A stretch of 64,000 nt of DNA from Seison nebaliae (taxonomy: Eukaryota; Rotifera; Pararotatoria; Seisonacea; Seisonidae), in the NCBI GenBank assembly GCA_023231475.1, contig JALJEE010002041.1:29138-93137 (forward strand). Reading direction: 5' to 3'. The notes under the pieces were generated by a model. The model worked only from the letters and a program-made list of their open reading frames with translations. It did not search any database and was not told the origin of the DNA. Position 1 is the first letter of the stretch. Each line of letters begins with the position of its first letter. The position numbers were made by a program, and so were the translations under genes. Shown one piece after another: positions 1 to 13,077 of the stretch.

Positions 1-1288
1 GAACTTGAACAAAATAGTTAATGATTTTTTTACTCTTTCTTATGATAAAATATTGAGTGGGAAAATGGTCGTACGTATAAGTTAGTCATTACAGTCGATG
101 AAGCTACATGTATATGAGAGTCATCATACTATTTGACGATGCCGTCTATAGAATTAATAGCCTTGACTTACATAACATTCTATTCGTCTTTAGTTGCTGA
201 TATGAAATAATGAGTATTGCAATATGAGTAAGGAATGTAAATCGAAGAACTCGGTCGAAATTTATTATCAACATTTCTCTGTATAGACTTCAAATGAATT
301 ATGAAATGATTCTGAAAGAATCATTCGATTCAGGAAATGAAATCGATTAGAATGTTTAAAGTTAAAGGAGATTTTCATTTCAATAAAATGTCCTAAAATA
401 ATTTATTATATTATTTTACTTGATTTGGATTACTGAAAATAAGTAAAGAGTGGTCATGTTTGAACAGACACAGCTTAATCATTCAACCTGATGATAATAG
501 GCCGATTTTTCTAATACGTATTCAATCAGTCTCTCTATTTGTTCACATGAATATAAGAATTATAATCGAATGTGTTTTCTCTGAATTTGATGTCAGCACT
601 TTCAATCTAAACATTTGATGGGAGCAAAATTTTCTTATTCATCATCTTTACCAGTCTTCCCATTCGATGAATATTCTTCGGAATATTGCTAAACAATTTA
701 ATGCAAAATGTTGGCTAAGTAAACGATACAACTATAAAGTTCACAAAGTTTCTATACTTTTCTTCAGTTCCCTTTTTCCTTTAGTGTTATCTTAATCATT
801 AGCTTTCCTCTTCTTCATTCTTTTCAACTAATTTCAAATAAAAGAATTGGTGATGGGGAAAACATTTTACGACATTTAATTTCTGTAACTTCAATTTTTT
901 ATTGATTTTCTTTATTTCTCCAATTTGTCGTTCTTTCTTGCTGAAGTGTTTTAACATTTTGAAGTCTTAAGAAAATGAAGGCAAACTAATTTGCTTTAGG
1001 CAGCAAAATTAAATGGGAAACATTTTTCTTATCCTTTTTTTATTCGACGCACCTTAAAATATCTCTTCGCTTTACGTTAAGAAATTTTTTTTCTGTCTAA
1101 TATTTTTCAATGAATGAAGATAATTATTTGTTGTATGTTTACTTAACGATATTTTCTCTCATGTTCCTCAATTCGAATTTTTAACAACAGAAAAAAGATA
1201 AAATATCTATTTATCCAATTTTCTGACTGACTTTCTATTTACTTTTTTCATTTTCATTCAGAGTGAGAAATTCAATTCAAATTTGGGA
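1..1288. other. Non-coding upstream region of TGR
   Basis: No open frame of useful length and no recognisable exon is visible on either strand. The sequence is AT-rich with many homopolymer runs. It ends in a pyrimidine-rich tract and a CAG at 1259-1261, which looks like a 3' splice site 28 bases before the TGR start codon. A 5'UTR intron or trans-splice acceptor is therefore likely at its right end. Confidence 0.5.
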
Positions 1289-3310
<2,022 letters not shown>

Positions 3311-3312
3311 GC

Positions 3313-3391
3313 AACTCGATTCATTAAATAAGAAGAATTCATTGAAAGAAATCTCTTTGGATTTCGAGAATTTTTCTTATTGAATCGAGTT
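3313..3391 (+). promoter_or_regulatory. Stem-loop in TGR 3'UTR
   Basis: An 11-base perfect inverted repeat (3313-3323 with 3381-3391) is followed inward by a second 7-base paired block (3328-3334 with 3374-3380) and a further inner pairing (GAAATC with GATTTC). The hairpin begins two bases after the TAA that follows the Sec codon. It lacks an obvious ATGA core, so I do not call it the SECIS. It may be a 3'-end or stability element. Confidence 0.5.
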
Positions 3392-3432
3392 CTCTCATCG
3401 TTAAAAAAAAGAAAACGTCCAATCTATCCTCT

Positions 3433-3496
3433 TAGAACAAATGACGTCATTATTAGTCAATCGATATATTCGAACTGTAATGGCCGAAAAATTCTT
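3433..3496 (+). promoter_or_regulatory. Candidate SECIS element of TGR
   Basis: The pieces of a type II eukaryotic SECIS occur in order. There is a short lower helix (AGAA 3434-3437 with TTCT 3492-3495). A core follows, with ATGA at 3441-3444 opposite CGAA at 3485-3488. Next is an approximately 11-bp upper helix (3446-3456 with 3474-3484, two wobbles and one bulge). Unpaired AA lies at 3459-3460, and a mini-helix TCGA/TCGA caps the stem at 3461-3473. It lies about 130 bases after the terminator, a normal position. The short ORF starting at 3441 is a by-product of the ATGA core. Confidence 0.7.
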
Positions 3497-3848
3497 ATAT
3501 ATATCATACAACTTATTTGAAAGGAATCTTATTTTAGAAACAAATTCACTTTTTTTAAAAATGATTTTCCTTCACAAATTTCTTTTAGCTATTAATATTT
3601 CTATCAAATTTAATATAAACTTCAATAAACAAACAAATATAATTAACGGAACTTTCCGCACTTTCTTCTTATATTCAAATAATTCTTTACTTATGAAACA
3701 TTAAAACACCAATTTTCGTTATTATTATACAATATTTAACTTTTACGGAGAATATATGAATGTTTTGTAACGAGAAATGATAGAAACGAAAGTTGTTGAA
3801 AAAATGTATGAAATTCATATTTTTTGTTAGGAAACTTCATTCGTTACG

Positions 3849-6357
3849 ATGGCAACAAGTGGAGGAGTTATGGAGGAACTTATTAACTATCCTAAAGGAT
3901 TACAACGAATTGAGAATGAACTAAAATTATCTGTTGATTTTCAGAACAGTTCCCGTTCAATTTTTAACAAATATCCCATTTCTACTTATTTCAGGGAGCA
4001 ATTTGGATAAAGATGATGATGAAGAGCATAGTTTTAACGAGAAGAAGAAAAAGAATAAATTTGGTTAGTTAATAAATGTGTTTGAACGTATCCCGTTAAT
4101 TGACATTAGTGCCGAAAAATGTTAAAACAATACGAGATGATTTATTATTCGACCAGAAAACCAATCAGTTCTATGAGAAAGTTTTCGGGAAGGAATATCC
4201 ATTAAAATCTTCGTTCTCTTCAGGAAATGTCAAAAGTTCTTCCTCAAATTTTTCATGATATCAATCTCTTATTTACGAATAGCTGGAATAATGGAAGAGT
4301 TACAGGGCAAATTTAACGAGGATACATTCGGTTTTAAAACTCGTCGACAATTCATTCATCGACGATGGAGACAATTACCTAAAGAAGTTGGAGTTTAATT
4401 ACGAATCGGAAGTCAAACGATTATGAATAGTTGAAAAGTAATATAAGAAAAACGTCATTGAAAATTCCCGTTGCAGCACCAAAAGACAATGTTTCAGCTG
4501 AGCCGAATAACTCTCGTTCACTAATTCAAAAAATATTGTCCAGTTATAACTGATTTTTTTTCAATTTCAAGTTGTTTTACTTAAATGCATAAATCAATTA
4601 GTATGGAGAAATGAATGGAATCTTTCAGGTATCTGGGAAGAAGCTACGAAAATGTCGATTTTACATCTACTTAAAGATATTCATACAATCAACCAAATTC
4701 GAGGATTAATCTTGGCATCAAAATTAACGGAACATTTAGTCAAGGACAATTCGTATGAAAAAATTTTGGATGAATCCCATTTAAAAGATGATATCAAGAA
4801 AAATTTTAATTTAAGTTACAAACTTTTTAATGAAGACTTCTGAATTTTATATACTATGCAGATCGAAGTTTAATACCATCTGATTTATTTGAAGAAGTCA
4901 AATCATTATTATATGCATCTGATGAGAAAGTGTGTTTAGCAGCTGCTATAACATTAACTGCATTCCACTACTTTGATGATAAAGTTTATAATTTGGAGTT
5001 TATTTAATATATTTACTTGCTTAGTCGTCTTCAATTTTGGAGAGATCTCAGACACATAACTCGACGGTTGCCAATCTTCTCTTGTACTTTGGGCGAATCA
5101 ACGAACTAATTATTGATCAATTCATTGTCGCTTATTTCAATGTGGAGACAGAACATGAGAGAAACATATTTATCGATATAATTAATCGAATTACTTATTC
5201 CACCATTATGGAAGTTTGAAAATTGTTGAAGTTGTTATTTTATTTTAAATATATATGTCGAAATATCAGAATGGAGTTCAGCAAAGAGCAATAAAATTAA
5301 TGAATTCTTCTATAACTAAACAATCTTTAATTATTCATCGATTATTGCAAACGATCAGCAAACCTTTAAATTCAGTTACTTTAAAATTTCTTTTATTCTT
5401 CACTTTTCCTTCTTAGCATCTGAAATGTAAATTAATTGATAATGTTCGATTCTCCAAAGGATTTTTTACGACTCAATTGAAAACAGTGGCAATTGAAACA
5501 TTGTTGAAGTGTGGCCATAAACAAGATTTATTAAATATCATTAGTGATGATTTGGAAGATGCAATTTCGATGGCAGATACTCGAAATCGAAATGAAATTG
5601 TTGAGAATTTATTGAAAGAAATCCAAATAATAGGTTCATTTCAATTAACGAAATTTCATCATGTCATTATTTTAAAGGATTCGCTAATGAGACAATAGAA
5701 GAACAGATGTCGATTTGTTTAGGGTTTGGTGACGACAGTCTTCAGATATTGGTCCTCAATGTATGTAGGTGTATCGGATTGAAGAATGAAGACATTTCAA
5801 AAGTTTGCCAAAACATTCTTCAATCTTCTTTCTCTCATACCGAACAAGCGATCCTGGCAATTATGGATTGTTAATTTTTTATTTATCAAAATCAGAATAT
5901 TGTTTTCTTAAGATATTATGGAGATTGAGGAGGTTTATAAATTCATTAACGAATTAAAAACTATAGCTAGTTTGGAGAACCGGAAGCTTCTTCGACAAAA
6001 TGCTTGTGAAGCACTTTCAACTTATATCGTCACTCATCCTCAATTGAATCACATGCACACTGCAGCTAAAATTGAGAGATTCCTCCAGGAAAGATATAAA
6101 GCCGAACCTAGTTATTCTGTATCAAAGTTCTTTTACTTTTCCAAAATTATTAGATGTTTTTATTTGAACGTTGTTTTTAGGAAACTTGAAAAAATATTAA
6201 ACGAACTAAACATAAAAATCGAAGCGTGGTCACAAGAGACAACGGAATTATCGAAATCTACGATTAATCAGTTTTTGGAGGACGAACGTCATGGCAAAAT
6301 TATGAAAACGGCATCACTTTATTTCATGAAGAAGTCACTTCCTCATCGAATTGATTA
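3849..6357 (+). CDS. Helical (HEAT/armadillo-type) repeat protein, HEATR4-like
   Basis: Multi-exon gene that I reconstruct by joining about a dozen frames with 42-80 bp introns. The first exon is 3849-3954; later ones lie near 4304-4390, 4600-4814, 4861-4990, 5032-5217, 5271-5378, 5417-5632, 5677-5876 and 5915-6357. The N-terminal third is acidic and lysine-rich. A motif FGFKTRRQFIHRRWRQLP follows, and from about residue 150 the product is almost all short amphipathic helices typical of HEAT/ARM solenoids. HEATR4 or another axonemal ARM protein is a guess from architecture, not a motif match. The segment near 6120-6181 reads through in frame but looks like an intron (GTATCA...TTTTTAG) whose removal would shift frame, so the C-terminus is uncertain. 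A pyrimidine-rich TAG ends 18 bases before the ATG. Confidence 0.6.
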
Positions 6358-6493
6358 GATTTGTTTTTAGTCGGTTAACTCAAAAAAAAACTTATCAAAA
6401 TAAATGAAAAAGTAGTCGAATCAATTGTGAATAGAATTTTCACTTTTCCTTTTTTAGAAACTTTTCTTTCTACTGTTCTTAAGTTTTCTCTCT

Positions 6494-7582
6494 ATGAATC
6501 GTTATGACAATTGCAAACTAAGTAAGAGTAATATTGATAAGGAAGAAATCAAAGCAACTTTTAAAAAATTATTGGAAGAAGTTTCAGATAATCTTTAAAT
6601 TATTTTCTCTTTTAAACTCTAACCAGACATTAGACATGGGACAATTAGATTTTTTATTCGATTCCAAGTTAATTAGGTAGAGACAATAAAATGAAATCTT
6701 TTAGTTTGCAGAATACCTATCGATGAAAGTCGTAAAATCGAAGAAGATAATTTCATAAAACAGTTCAACAAAATCATTCATCTTCAACAGAAGCAAGAAC
6801 CAGCAATTAATCGTTTCTTACTAATTCTCTATAATCGTCAATAATCCATTGTTTAATTAGATATGATATGTCAAATGAAACAACGTCCAAAATCTACATC
6901 GAATCTTCGTAAAAATTTGGAAGCTCTCGATATCAATGGAAGTTTCAGTCAAGATATAAGTTACAAAATATCATCACCTTGGATTTTAAGGAAACGTGAA
7001 GAAGGACCATTCGTCAATGCTCAACATATTAATACAACTCTGGACACATTGACGAAATCAGAAGGAGAAACAACAGCAAATGATCCCAGTACCTTAACTG
7101 TCATCAATGTGGAACAAGGTCAATATGACGGTAGCGAACCAGTAATTCGTAATGGACCGACAACTGTACCATTTTCTTGTATTCCAATTGAGTTTTCATT
7201 AAAAGAGAAAATTTTAAAACTCTTAAAAGTTTACCCAAACACAGAATCACCCGATGTGGTGGCGAAAGAACCAAATGATGAAAATACTCCCGTACACTCA
7301 GAAACGACACAATCGTTAATGCAGGAATTATCTCATACTCCAAAACAAGAATCTCAGTCACCACAAAACCCTTCTGGAACTGAGACAAATGATACTACAG
7401 TTTCAGATGATGGAGGAAATATTACGAGTGATGAAGATGTGACGGGTGTCTATAAAATATCACCTGATGAAACAACGAGTATGAGTATTCATCCGATCGA
7501 CAGTAAACTGATTTTAGTGACTCCACGTAAGGGACAATGTTGTGCTTGTTCTCCGTGTTGTAAGAACTGTTCGATCCAATGA
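6494..7582 (+). CDS. Uncharacterised protein with Cys-rich C-terminus
   Basis: I do not recognise this protein. Four exons (6494-6580, 6627-6667, 6712-6812, 6861-7582) join without stops through 44-48 bp introns that all start GTT. The N-terminal roughly 75 residues are charged and probably helical. The middle is Ser/Thr/Glu/Asn-rich and likely disordered. The last 15 residues hold seven cysteines (CCACSPCCKNC), a cluster suited to metal binding or palmitoylation. It starts 136 bases after the helical-repeat gene on the same strand, so joint transcription is possible. An alternative end of exon 3 at 6836 would require a 24-bp intron; the donor at 6813 gives a normal 48-bp intron in the same phase and is preferred. 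Confidence 0.6.
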
Positions 7583-8319
7583 ATATTATTCTTCCCATAT
7601 CCATATATCTCTTAGTTGGTCATGCATTTAAGGAAAAGTATTGTTTAGCAGATTTGTTAGTTCTTCCTCCTAATCTGTCAATGTAGACGACATCATTTCC
7701 AGAAACTGAATGTAAATAGATTTCATTTTTAATGTCTTCCTATTTTTCAAAATAATTAAATTATTTATTTCCGAAAAGAAGTTATGAAACTAGGAAAATT
7801 TAGTGAATAAAATTTATTAGACATTTATTATCTTTAAAAATTTTGATTTCAAAATCATTATTTGTAAATGAATGATAATTTCAAATTAAATTGTTTACGT
7901 ACAACTCTCCATGATTGATAGCGATATCAATTTTTCATATTTAACATTCCTCAACGTCTTTAAGTAAATATATATGAGGAGGACTATTTATTTCGAATTA
8001 AAGAGAATAAAATGGAATTGAGAAAAATATCTTGCCATTCTCTCGTCAGTGATATCGTTATCGGTCAAACACTAAAAATAAACGATTATTCGAAGTAATT
8101 ATACAACAATTATTTGATTAATGATCATTTACGTTTTGTTTGATGATGGTGTTCGACATTCTAAAATTACGTCATTCTATTACTCAGAATGACATAAGTT
8201 CGACATAAATTGATTTGTATAATAAAATCTAGTTTGACACTTATATTTCAGAATATTGTTCAGTCGAATTCTTTCCATCTTATCATTTTACTTCTTTCTC
8301 CACTCAATAACATTTAGCT
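7583..8319. other. Intergenic spacer
   Basis: AT-rich spacer between the Cys-tailed orphan and the first GST. I see no exon-like open frame. It ends in a pyrimidine tract followed by a TAG at 8315-8317, two bases before the GST start codon, which looks like a splice acceptor. Confidence 0.5.
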
Positions 8320-8943
8320 ATGCCTAAGAAATATACTCTACATTATTTCAATGCTAAAGGAGCTGCTGAATTCATTCGGTACATGTTCGCTTTCAAAGAC
8401 GTTCATTTCAAAGATAAACGTTATGAGAATGAGACGTGGATTGAAGCAAAACCGAAAATGCCATTCGGTCAAGTTCCCGTCTTAACAATCGACAACGACG
8501 TTACTCTTTGTCAATCCAAAACAATTGGTCGTTACATTGCAAACGAATTGGGACTAGCCGGAAGGAATAATTTGGAACGTGCTAAAGCCGACGAATTTGT
8601 CGATCAAATGTCAGACGCTCATAGTGAAATAGCCAAAATGTACTTTGCGAAAGATGATCCGGAGAAGGTGAAGGAAATTTTCAAAGATCTGACAACGAAA
8701 ATTTTGGATCCCAAATTGCGACCGTTAGAAGATATGTTGAAGACGAGTAAAACAGATTTTATTATCGGAAATGATTTGACTTGGGCCGACTTCTATGTGG
8801 CTTCTTTCATATCGTTATGGAAAATATTTAATTTAGGTGATTTCTTACAACAATATCCCAATTTATTGAAGGTGCAGGAGACGGTGGAGAAATTGCCAGA
8901 AATCAAACGATGGATGAGAAAACGACCAGTGACAGAACACTGA
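8320..8943 (+). CDS. Glutathione S-transferase, sigma class
   Basis: Cytosolic GST that conjugates glutathione to electrophiles; sigma GSTs also isomerise prostaglandin H2 to D2. The 207-aa protein is encoded by one exon, the usual length. The N-terminal thioredoxin-like fold begins YTLHYFNAKGAAEFIRYMFA, with the catalytic Tyr near residue 8 and the class-typical GKAE-like region. The cis-Pro motif is FGQVPVL and the glutathione-contacting segment is LCQSKTIGRYIA. The all-helical C-terminal domain includes LTWADFYVA. A second sigma GST lies at 19187-19861 and is clearly a paralogue, but that gene has an intron in front of its LTWADF segment and this one does not. AATAAA at 8950-8955 is only a few bases after the stop; a second copy lies near 8995. 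Confidence 0.93.
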   Translation: MPKKYTLHYFNAKGAAEFIRYMFAFKDVHFKDKRYENETWIEAKPKMPFGQVPVLTIDNDVTLCQSKTIGRYIANELGLAGRNNLERAKADEFVDQMSDAHSEIAKMYFAKDDPEKVKEIFKDLTTKILDPKLRPLEDMLKTSKTDFIIGNDLTWADFYVASFISLWKIFNLGDFLQQYPNLLKVQETVEKLPEIKRWMRKRPVTEH

Positions 8944-9172
8944 AAAGAGAATAAAATCTTTATTAATTAGGTGATTTGATAGTTGTATTTTAGAAATAAA
9001 ATTTTGGAAAGTTTTGATATTAACAAAAAAGGTTGAGAATTCGGATAAGAATCTAAAGTAATCGGAATTCACGAAAGAATGATTAGAAGATAAAGTCCAA
9101 ATAAATTGTTAAAAAATGATTTTCACATGTCTACTACATGTAGAAGGTTTGTTTATCTAAATGACGAGTTGG

Positions 9173-9180
9173 TATATAAA
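9173..9180 (+). promoter_or_regulatory. TATA box upstream of cathepsin B
   Basis: TATATAAA followed by a purine-rich leader about 148 bases before the cathepsin B ATG. Transcription would start near 9205-9225. A pyrimidine-rich CCCATTAG ends at 9324, three bases before the ATG, which suggests a 5'UTR intron or trans-splice acceptor between them. Confidence 0.5.
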
Positions 9181-9327
9181 CGAGGAGAGGTGATGGAAAC
9201 AAGTGTCATATGAATACACAACAGTTTTCATACAATAAGAAATAAGGAGGAAATCTTTTGAAATTTTAGTTTGAGTTTTCTTTAATAAAACTTCTTATTC
9301 ATTCGAATACTTTTTTCCCATTAGAAT

Positions 9328-10408
9328 ATGAAATCATTTGTTATCCTTCTCACTTTGTTTACTATCCACGTAGTAGTAACGAGAGAACTTCGTAAACCGA
9401 ATTTACCTGCATTCTCCAAACAACTTATCTATTATGTGAATCATGCTCAAGAGGAATGGCAAGCGAATGAGAAAAGTGAAGGAATTAGTTTAGAAGCATT
9501 CAAGAAAACTCTTGGTGTTCCCAAATCATATTTCGAAAGGAATGATCGTCTTCCACCTCTTCCAGAAAATGAACGACCGAAAGTTAATTCGATTCCCACC
9601 GAATTCGATTCAAGAAAACAATGGCCCAATTGTCCGACAATTAAAGAAATTAGAGATCAAGGATCATGTGGCTCATGTTGGGCATTCGGAGCAGTTGAAG
9701 CGATGAGTGATCGTATCTGTATTCATTCGAAAGGAAATGTTAATGTTCATGTCTCCTCAGAAGATTTGTTGACATGTTGTTTCACTTGTGGTTTTGGATG
9801 TAATGGAGGATATCCAGAATCTGCATGGAGTTATTTCCGTCATAAAGGTTTAGTGACAGGTGGACAATATGATTCTCATCAAGGATGTCGACCATACACT
9901 ATCGAAGCTTGTGAACATCATATCAATGGAACACGACCACCATGTCACGAAGGCGGTTCAACACCCAAATGTGAACATAAATGTGAATCTAGTTATACCG
10001 TCCCTTATACAAAAGATAAACATTATGGCTTATCTGCTTATTCCGTCCCAAGTTCTGTGGAAGAAGTTTCTAATTTTTTATTTCTTCTTATTATTCGATT
10101 AAATTCTATTTTTTTAATAGATCCAAAAAGAAATCATGACCAATGGACCAGTTGAAGGTGCATTTTCCGTCTATGCCGATTTCCCAACATACAAAAGTGG
10201 TGTCTATCGACATACAGCAGGAGAATTCTTAGGAGGACATGCTATCCGTATTTTAGGATGGGGAGTTGAGAATGATACTCCTTATTGGCTTGTTGCTAAT
10301 TCATGGAATAATGATTGGGGAGATCATGGTTACTTCAAAATCTTAAGAGGTTCTGATGAGTGTGGAATCGAAGATGAAATTGTTGCTGGTATGCCAAAAG
10401 AAGAGTAA
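9328..10408 (+). CDS. CTSB: Cathepsin B-like cysteine protease
   Basis: Papain-family (C1A) lysosomal or secreted protease made as a preproenzyme. Two exons (9328-10065, 10121-10408) are joined through a 55-bp intron and give 341 aa. Residues 1-18 form a hydrophobic signal peptide. A short cathepsin B-type propeptide follows, and the mature enzyme starts near residue 90. The active-site Cys is in [16 protein letters not shown], the His in [11 protein letters not shown] and the Asn in [10 protein letters not shown]. The occluding loop that gives exopeptidase activity is present, with its paired histidines in [12 protein letters not shown]. All catalytic residues and the disulfide cysteines look intact. 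Gut-expressed cathepsin B is common in parasitic worms, but nothing here proves that use. Confidence 0.96.
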
Positions 10409-11132
10409 ATTTAAAAAGAAAACACTCCAAATAGAACTTGTCAATTGTTCAACTATAATTCCATTTATAATATTTCCTATATTCCATAATGTTTAATATT
10501 ATTTAAAATTTGAATTCGACCATCTAAATTTCAAATTTTTAAATAATTCCAAAGAAGATTCTACTCAATCTTTTTCTTAAAATCATTCTTTTTTTATTTT
10601 CAAATCATTTCAAATAATAATTATTCTTATAGTCAATTTATTTTGAAATTTCTTTTTAAAAATTCGACGGATTTTAATCGATGGAAGAGAATCAATTACA
10701 ATTCGTCATTTTTAATGTTTTTTGAAGTTCAAACTTTGAACAACGAATCGATTCATCTACACATAAAAAGAAGATATATTGCAAAAAATTTGTCTATTAA
10801 GAATTGACGATGTATTGGGGGAAGTTAAATTGAGCGTGAAGATCGTCACGGCCGCTGATCATTACAAATAATATTAGTTTTTATGAATGCAGATGGGAGA
10901 GAAACGCATCTATCTTTTCTCATCTCTGAATATGAATTAATGATCTTAAAATTAATTGTTAGACATTGTTTAAATGAAGGAGAAGACGGTGAATAAGAGA
11001 ACTCTACTAATTATTAGTATCTATTAAAATTATTATATGAATTAATCTAATTTCTCTCAATGGAATCGGATGAAGAGAAGAAACTTTGAAATTTAAATAT
11101 AATTCTTATCATTCAGCAAATCTAAAAAGACT
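10409..11132. other. Intergenic spacer
   Basis: AT-rich, with no exon-like frame on either strand. The right end has a pyrimidine-rich stretch ending in CAG at 11114-11116, 16 bases before the ATG of the next gene, again splice-acceptor-like. Confidence 0.45.
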
Positions 11133-12968
11133 ATGAATACTGCTCCATATGTAACCTTACCAACCATACAAATCGATCAATTGCCAGCTAATGCAACAAT
11201 CAGAACGTTTCCCAAACACCTCGTCATTCCCATTGGGACGACGAAGTCCAATCCAATTATCCCCCAATCACTATATGCGCCACCACCACCTCTTACTTCC
11301 AAGACAACGACGAATGCAACTCATATCAAGACCAATCACTCAAATGACGTCATGAGCAAGTGGAAAAGGTCAACTTCGACATCGTCACCATCAACGAGTT
11401 CGATACGCTTATTGAATGAATCAAATATTCAACGACTATTTCCTACAACTATCGTAGAAACTCCATTATCACAAATCGACAAAAGAAGTGAAAATAAATT
11501 AAAATCATCATCCGCGTCGTCCATTGACACAACTGATAAACATAGTACTCGAATAAAATCTGGAAGTATAATATCTGAGAATCTCTCATCGAATAACAAT
11601 AAACAATTAGATCTTATAACATTTAATAAAAAGAATAATTTTATTAACGGAAATTCTGATTATAATCGATTACCACCAATTTTAGAAACGAGTGAAACTG
11701 AATCAATTCAATCCGCAACAAACATGCAACCTACTTCACAAGTCGTCGACTTAAACGGTAAACAATATCGTGTCGTCAGTATTAAATCATCGAATGATGG
11801 AGAAGTTGAAGATCATTCAAGAATGAAAAATAATCCAAATAGTTTAACATTATCCACCTTACCTCAAAATGAGGATAAGCAAGTTAATCTTAATGTTCTC
11901 TCCAAATTCACACATTCCCAAGTTCAACAATCACAAATATTGGAAGAACAAAAACGTTTGATAGTTGATACGAATGAAAAATTGAAATTTATTCGTCAAC
12001 GAGATAATCTCCAACAGAAGCATATAAGAAAATTGGAGAAAGAGAAACAGATGATTTTAAATGCATTCCAGAATCTCAATACGAATTTGATGGATAATAA
12101 TTTAAATGATACGACGGATGATGATGATGAGAACTATTTATATGGATTCAATCAAAATCAAACGAACGGTTATTATTTGGGAGATAATTATGCAAAAAGT
12201 AATTCATTTGTTGAGTACAATCCAAATCGTTCGATTCTCAATCATAGTTTCAATGATGATTTCAATATGGAGAATCCATATAAATTTAAGAAATATTCAA
12301 AGAAATCTTCTAAACGATATAAATCGAACGTAACACCAAAAGTGGAATACTCGATCAAATTACCAAATGGTGAAAGATTGAAAGATAAGGAGGCACAAAG
12401 ATTAATCCGTTCCATGGAATCCGCTATTAGACAATCAAATAATAGAAAGATGGAAATTGAGGAATTGAATGATGATTCATTCAAATCGAATGACACTAAA
12501 CATTCCCATTCTACTATCGTGGAAGAAGTGTCATCGAATATTCGAACGGCATTTCGCCCATCAACCGATAATTCGTTATTAAATGACATGAACGAAAAAG
12601 AAAAGGTAAAACATGAGAAGAAGACGATGGTCGATTCCCGAGGTGAGACTCCACTCTTTATTCCATATCGAGAAGAGTTAAGAACGAAAGATAATGTTAA
12701 TCATTCTATTTCTCTTAATGAAGAAAGTGATTTATCTGATAGAGACGAAAATACGATTGTTGAACAACAACGAACTATATTCACCAAGAACGAATTGGAA
12801 CCGGAAGACATGTCTACACTTGGTGACGATGTCATTCAACGTTATAATGCTCAGATTAATAATACATTCGATTCATCATCAGCTTTATATCGTTCTTTGC
12901 CTAATCGAAGACGACGTCGTCGACAGAAACATCAAGAAAAAGAAGATAATTTAGAAAAGGAAAATTAA
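11133..12968 (+). CDS. Uncharacterised disordered / coiled-coil protein
   Basis: A single 611-codon open frame. I do not recognise the family. Residues 1-220 are Ser/Thr/Asn/Pro-rich and probably disordered (for example APPPPL near 50). A strand-like patch VVDLNGKQYRVVSIKS lies near 205. Residues about 260-320 form a charged heptad-like coiled coil (QILEEQKRLIVDTNEKLKF and following). A short acidic run (DDTTDDDDEN) is followed by a KPNGERLKDKEAQRLI-like basic helix near 405. The C-terminus ends in an arginine cluster, NRRRRRRQKH, that could be a nuclear localisation signal or RNA contact. Codon use resembles its neighbours. The length and continuous frame make it convincing as a gene even without homology. 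Confidence 0.75.
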   Translation: MNTAPYVTLPTIQIDQLPANATIRTFPKHLVIPIGTTKSNPIIPQSLYAPPPPLTSKTTTNATHIKTNHSNDVMSKWKRSTSTSSPSTSSIRLLNESNIQRLFPTTIVETPLSQIDKRSENKLKSSSASSIDTTDKHSTRIKSGSIISENLSSNNNKQLDLITFNKKNNFINGNSDYNRLPPILETSETESIQSATNMQPTSQVVDLNGKQYRVVSIKSSNDGEVEDHSRMKNNPNSLTLSTLPQNEDKQVNLNVLSKFTHSQVQQSQILEEQKRLIVDTNEKLKFIRQRDNLQQKHIRKLEKEKQMILNAFQNLNTNLMDNNLNDTTDDDDENYLYGFNQNQTNGYYLGDNYAKSNSFVEYNPNRSILNHSFNDDFNMENPYKFKKYSKKSSKRYKSNVTPKVEYSIKLPNGERLKDKEAQRLIRSMESAIRQSNNRKMEIEELNDDSFKSNDTKHSHSTIVEEVSSNIRTAFRPSTDNSLLNDMNEKEKVKHEKKTMVDSRGETPLFIPYREELRTKDNVNHSISLNEESDLSDRDENTIVEQQRTIFTKNELEPEDMSTLGDDVIQRYNAQINNTFDSSSALYRSLPNRRRRRRQKHQEKEDNLEKEN

Positions 12969-13077
12969 TAAGTTCTTCTTTTCTATTAGAAATTCTTTTT
13001 CCTCTTATTTTCATTTGATTTGAGTGTAACTGATTTGAAAGAAGGAAAATTTATCAATTTTCAATCAATTTTTCTTT

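Noticed and set aside
3441-3704. 87-codon ORF after TGR
   Set aside because: Its ATG is the ATGA core of the SECIS-like stem; the translation is AT-rich and matches nothing.
6837-6860. A 24-bp intron in the Cys-tailed orphan gene
   Set aside because: A GTT donor at 6813 gives a 48-bp intron ending at the same acceptor in the same phase and fits all other introns.
12242-12589. 115-codon minus-strand ORF inside the 611-aa gene
   Set aside because: Antisense shadow of a long coding exon.
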